The position numbers and the translations under genes are program-made. DNA of 8,851 nt from Flammeovirgaceae bacterium UBA2786 (lineage in GTDB: Bacteria; Bacteroidota; Bacteroidia; Cytophagales; Cyclobacteriaceae), in NCBI GenBank assembly GCA_002352225.1, contig DEIA01000035.1, positions 9,938 to 18,788 on the forward strand, read 5' to 3'. Positions 6,516-8,851 of this stretch are shown here, piece after piece. The notes below the pieces were generated by a model. The model saw only the letters and a list, made by a program, of their open reading frames with translations. It made no database searches and had not been told where the DNA came from. Position 1 is the first letter of the stretch. Each line of letters starts with the position of its first letter.

Positions 6516-7121
6516 CTACTCGGAGCTTAAAAGATGGCTCTGTATTTCCACGATTTTCTCCAGGTCTTGTATTTCCTGTTTTATTCCTTTGCGGATGTAA
6601 TAGGTTAGAATGATTGCGGCTACAAAAGCGCTTATATCTATCATAATCATCCAGAAGGTGGAAAAATACCGGTTGAATTCCGGAGTAAGCAGGTAGAATC
6701 CGATGAAATACGTTACCAGAATAAAGAGTGTAACCGGCCCATGAACGTATTTACGGAATTTGAGAAAGGAAATAGAATTTTGTACAGATTCCCGGACTGT
6801 ATCGGAAATTTTTACTTTACGCGAACGCCAGACACTATAGCCTTCAATCATAATACGAATCACTAACCCTCCAATCATTACATTATACCCAACTTTGCTT
6901 AGTACGTCCTCGAAATTGTAGAGATAGTAAAAGTAGAATACCAGTATGGCTACCGTAACCAGTAGTATAGCCGCGTTTCCGAAGTGGGCAGAAAGTGCAT
7001 TCTTTTTACGTGCTTCAGCCGCTTGCATTAAACCTGCAATACTAGATTTAGGCTGTGCCTGGCTGCTGGCTTTGGCTTGTTGCCAAAGGCTGCTAATATC
7101 ATCCATTTCTTTGCCTTTCAT
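6516..7121 (-). CDS. Four-helix membrane protein, possible anti-sigma partner
   Basis: I do not recognise a named family. The 201-residue product has a soluble N-terminus of about 45 residues, then four predicted membrane helices (about 47-68, 80-97, 128-146, 156-176). A positively charged loop lies between helices 2 and 3, and a short charged C-terminal helix at about 177-201 looks able to form a coiled coil. Its start overlaps the end of the ECF sigma gene: by 23 bases from ATG 7121, or by 8 bases from ATG 7106 (product beginning MDDISSLWQQ), which is a good alternative start. Genes directly behind and overlapping an ECF sigma gene often encode its membrane-bound regulator, so an anti-sigma role is plausible. 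No zinc-binding HxxxCxxC anti-sigma motif is present. Function is inferred from context only. Confidence 0.8.
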   Translation of the reverse strand: MKGKEMDDISSLWQQAKASSQAQPKSSIAGLMQAAEARKKNALSAHFGNAAILLVTVAILVFYFYYLYNFEDVLSKVGYNVMIGGLVIRIMIEGYSVWRSRKVKISDTVRESVQNSISFLKFRKYVHGPVTLFILVTYFIGFYLLTPEFNRYFSTFWMIMIDISAFVAAIILTYYIRKGIKQEIQDLEKIVEIQSHLLSSE

Positions 7122-7605
7122 TTTCTATAAGTGTTTTTAATTTCGTTTTAATACGGTGAGTTTTTACGCGTAGGTTGTTTTGAGTTAATCCTAAAATCTG
7201 GGCAGCCTCTTCCTGATCTACCTCATCCAGCACCATCATAATAATTAACCGATCAACTTCCTCTAACTGACCAATGGCCCAATACAGCAGATCCTCATCT
7301 TCACGTGCCTGACTGGTTGTATCGGCTACAGCAACAGATGCAACTGTTTCCAGTGGCACTTTTATTCTGTTTTTGTCTTTACGGATTTGCAGCAGACACG
7401 TGTTAACCGTAATGCGATAGATCCAGGTTTTATAGGATGCTTCGGCCCGGTATCGGGGTAAGGCATTCCATACATTAATAAATACATCCTGAGCAAGATC
7501 ATAGGCCAGATCCCGATCTCCCTTCATAAAACCCCTGCACATCTGCAACACCATACCAAAAAACTGGTCATGAATTTTATCAAAAACGAGGCGTTGCGAA
7601 TCCAT
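7099..7605 (-). CDS. ECF-type RNA polymerase sigma factor
   Basis: This 168-residue protein has the two-domain layout of extracytoplasmic-function sigma factors, which direct RNA polymerase to a specific set of promoters. Region 2 spans about residues 9-77 and includes DLAYDLAQDVFINVWNALPRY (32-52; polymerase binding and -10 recognition), followed by YKTWIYRITVNTCLLQIRK (58-76). Region 4 spans about 113-160, with EAAQILGLTQNNLRVKTHR (133-151) as the helix-turn-helix that reads the -35 element. The linker between them is acidic (about residues 93-110). It starts 23 bases after the stop of the upstream membrane-protein gene, and its end overlaps the downstream four-helix protein gene, so the three genes are likely one transcript. 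The stimulus and target genes cannot be read from the sequence. Confidence 0.92.
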   Translation of the reverse strand: MDSQRLVFDKIHDQFFGMVLQMCRGFMKGDRDLAYDLAQDVFINVWNALPRYRAEASYKTWIYRITVNTCLLQIRKDKNRIKVPLETVASVAVADTTSQAREDEDLLYWAIGQLEEVDRLIIMMVLDEVDQEEAAQILGLTQNNLRVKTHRIKTKLKTLIENERQRNG

Positions 7606-7628
7606 GAATACTGGATAAATAGTACGGG

Positions 7629-8183
7629 TTATTCTTTTTTGTTCCTGAAATCAAGAAAGAGAAAAACTGACAGCATCGCAAGGAATATGCTTAACAGCAA
7701 AGGGATCAGATAAATTTGATTAGTTGGTAGATAAGTTCCGATAAAAAAGGAACCAATTGATATTATACCAGCCGCAAGTGCATATAACCTGGTTTTATAA
7801 TACCAACTGTATGGAAAAAAGTGTGCCCCGGTAATGATGGCGTACATCATTATAAAATACCCGGGTGTTTTAAACAAGGTAAAGAACAGAATAGGGAAGT
7901 AAAACAACTGCGCGAAGTTTAACCAAAGTCCCAATGAATTTAGCGGATTATCTTTCAGGGTCCATGTAGTTTTAAATATTTTAGAAAATAACCCTGCCAG
8001 CGGAAGCATGAACGTACCCACACAGAATGTGAGAACGGACTGATTGTAGGGTGTCATGGTCAGTGTCCATAAATAACTGATGGCAAGCCAAACCAGACTT
8101 GCAGCCACAATAAAATCAATTCCGTTTTTAGCCTTAACGGAAAGCTCAATGCGTAGTGAATCAAAATCAGGTTGAGATATCAT
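7629..8183 (-). CDS. Six-helix membrane protein, DUF7010-like
   Basis: The 184-residue product is very hydrophobic, with about six predicted membrane helices (roughly 22-42, 48-66, 84-103, 107-123, 132-151, 157-177) and a charged C-terminal tail FRNKKE. Features such as AQLFYFPILFF (91-101) and AIITGAHFFPYSWYYKT (115-131) resemble proteins I recall as the DUF7010 family, which has no known function. This assignment is from memory and should be treated as moderate. There is no N-terminal signal peptide; the first 20 residues are polar and probably cytoplasmic. The gene is the first of a likely three-gene minus-strand operon, with the ECF sigma gene starting 23 bases downstream. It could sense or respond to a membrane condition, but nothing in the sequence shows that directly. 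Confidence 0.75.
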   Translation of the reverse strand: MISQPDFDSLRIELSVKAKNGIDFIVAASLVWLAISYLWTLTMTPYNQSVLTFCVGTFMLPLAGLFSKIFKTTWTLKDNPLNSLGLWLNFAQLFYFPILFFTLFKTPGYFIMMYAIITGAHFFPYSWYYKTRLYALAAGIISIGSFFIGTYLPTNQIYLIPLLLSIFLAMLSVFLFLDFRNKKE

Positions 8184-8375
8184 AGTTGTTTTTAAAGTAA
8201 AGTGAGGACGGGTATTTTTAATATTTCAGATACACCTGTTCCGGAATTATTACACCCGAACTCAAACTTTATTTTGAATGGTTAACTGGGTTTTAACACC
8301 ATTCATCAGAAAAGTAGCAACTTTACAGCCCATACCCCGTACAACGCCTGTAACCTATTTTCTGCCCACACCTGT
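8184..8375. promoter_or_regulatory. Divergent intergenic region with an imperfect inverted repeat
   Basis: This 192-base gap separates the minus-strand DUF7010-like gene from the plus-strand CBM9-like gene and must hold promoters for both. The clearest structure is GAATGGTTAA (8276-8285) facing TTAACACCATTC (8293-8304), which pair over ten positions with a 2-base bulge around a 7-base centre. No exact TAnnTTTG was found on either strand. The closest is minus-strand TAAAGTTTG (8271-8263), whose spacer is one base too long. Operator function is inference. Confidence 0.35.
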
Positions 8376-8851
8376 ATGATCCCCCACCTTACCCGCATAG
8401 GTTTTCTGCTTTGTTGTTTTTGCGGATTACTAAACGCGCAAAACAAACCAGGCATGGCATTACCGATTAGCAAAACTACCGGACGTATTGTGCTGGACGG
8501 AAAACTGGACGAACTTGCCTGGCAGAATGCATTTGTAGCAACTAATTTTTTCCTGAATTACCCGTACGATACAGCACTGGCTCCCTTCCAAACCGAGGCA
8601 CGGCTTACGTTTGATGAGCACATGCTGTACGTTTCGTTTATTTGTTATGATGACGCTACCCCTGACCTGACACAGTCTTTGCGAAGAGATTTTGATTTTG
8701 AAGGTACTGATAATATAGGTATTTATTTAGGCACCTATAACGATCGTATAAACGGATTCTTTTTTCAGGTTACACCCTATGGTGTACAGGCAGAAGGAGT
8801 GGTTTCAACCGGTGGCGCAAATGATGATAGTTACAACGATACCTGGGATAA
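8376..8851 (+). CDS. Secreted CBM9-like/DUF5916-type protein, N-terminal part (cut by right window edge)
   Basis: The reading frame opens at ATG 8376 and stays open for 158 codons to the window end. Residues 1-21 look like a Sec signal peptide: a basic start, a hydrophobic stretch LLCCFCGLLN, and probable cleavage near Ala21. The mature part begins a CBM9-like beta-sandwich. Supporting stretches are IVLDGKLDELAWQNA (38-52), TEARLTFDEHMLYVSFIC (73-90), SLRRDFDFEGTDNIGIYLGT (101-120) and the GFFFQVTPYGVQAEG run (127-141). The same pattern occurs in the large Bacteroidota proteins annotated as 'carbohydrate-binding family 9 domain' with a DUF5916 beta-barrel-like C-terminus. Such proteins are exported and probably associated with the outer membrane; substrate and role are not established. 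The C-terminal part lies outside the window. Two adjacent cysteines in the signal region do not form a convincing lipobox. Confidence 0.82.
   Translation, partial: MIPHLTRIGFLLCCFCGLLNAQNKPGMALPISKTTGRIVLDGKLDELAWQNAFVATNFFLNYPYDTALAPFQTEARLTFDEHMLYVSFICYDDATPDLTQSLRRDFDFEGTDNIGIYLGTYNDRINGFFFQVTPYGVQAEGVVSTGGANDDSYNDTWD

Overview
The window looks like a chromosomal stretch from a member of the Bacteroidota, possibly Cytophagales-like (an inference from style, not from a marker gene). The signs are weak or absent Shine-Dalgarno sequences, two exact matches to the Bacteroidota -7 promoter element TAnnTTTG, a CBM9/DUF5916-type exported protein gene, and an ECF sigma factor paired with a small membrane protein. 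G+C content is moderate in most genes and clearly lower in the toxin-antitoxin region.

Layout from left to right. At 1-659 (minus) is the N-terminal part of an RND-family efflux transporter that runs off the left edge. At 708-2354 (minus) is altronate dehydratase uxaA. Divergent from it are kdgK (2432-3427) and a KDPG aldolase gene (3427-4089), which overlap by one base. A 300-base non-coding stretch precedes a compact HigB/HigA-type toxin-antitoxin pair (4390-5053). This is followed convergently by purB, adenylosuccinate lyase (about 5115-6452, minus). Next comes a three-gene minus-strand set read right to left: a six-helix DUF7010-like membrane protein (7629-8183), an ECF sigma factor (7099-7605) and an overlapping four-helix membrane protein (6516-7121). 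A divergent gene from 8376 runs off the right edge and encodes a secreted protein with a CBM9-like domain.

How the genes work together. UxaA, KdgK and KdgA carry out three consecutive steps of galacturonate breakdown: altronate to 2-keto-3-deoxygluconate (KDG), then KDPG, then pyruvate plus glyceraldehyde-3-phosphate. The earlier steps (uronate isomerase, tagaturonate reductase) are not in the window. purB is a housekeeping gene. The higBA pair looks like a small inserted module with its own self-contained promoter and operator. The sigma factor and the 3' membrane protein overlap and are probably co-expressed, so the membrane protein may be the anti-sigma partner.

I found no clearly new biological system. 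The most informative non-gene signal is the higBA control region. There a perfect 8-bp-arm palindrome lies between, and overlaps, well-spaced Bacteroidota promoter elements, and the predicted transcript would begin almost exactly at the GTG start codon. No rRNA, tRNA, CRISPR array or transposase gene was seen.
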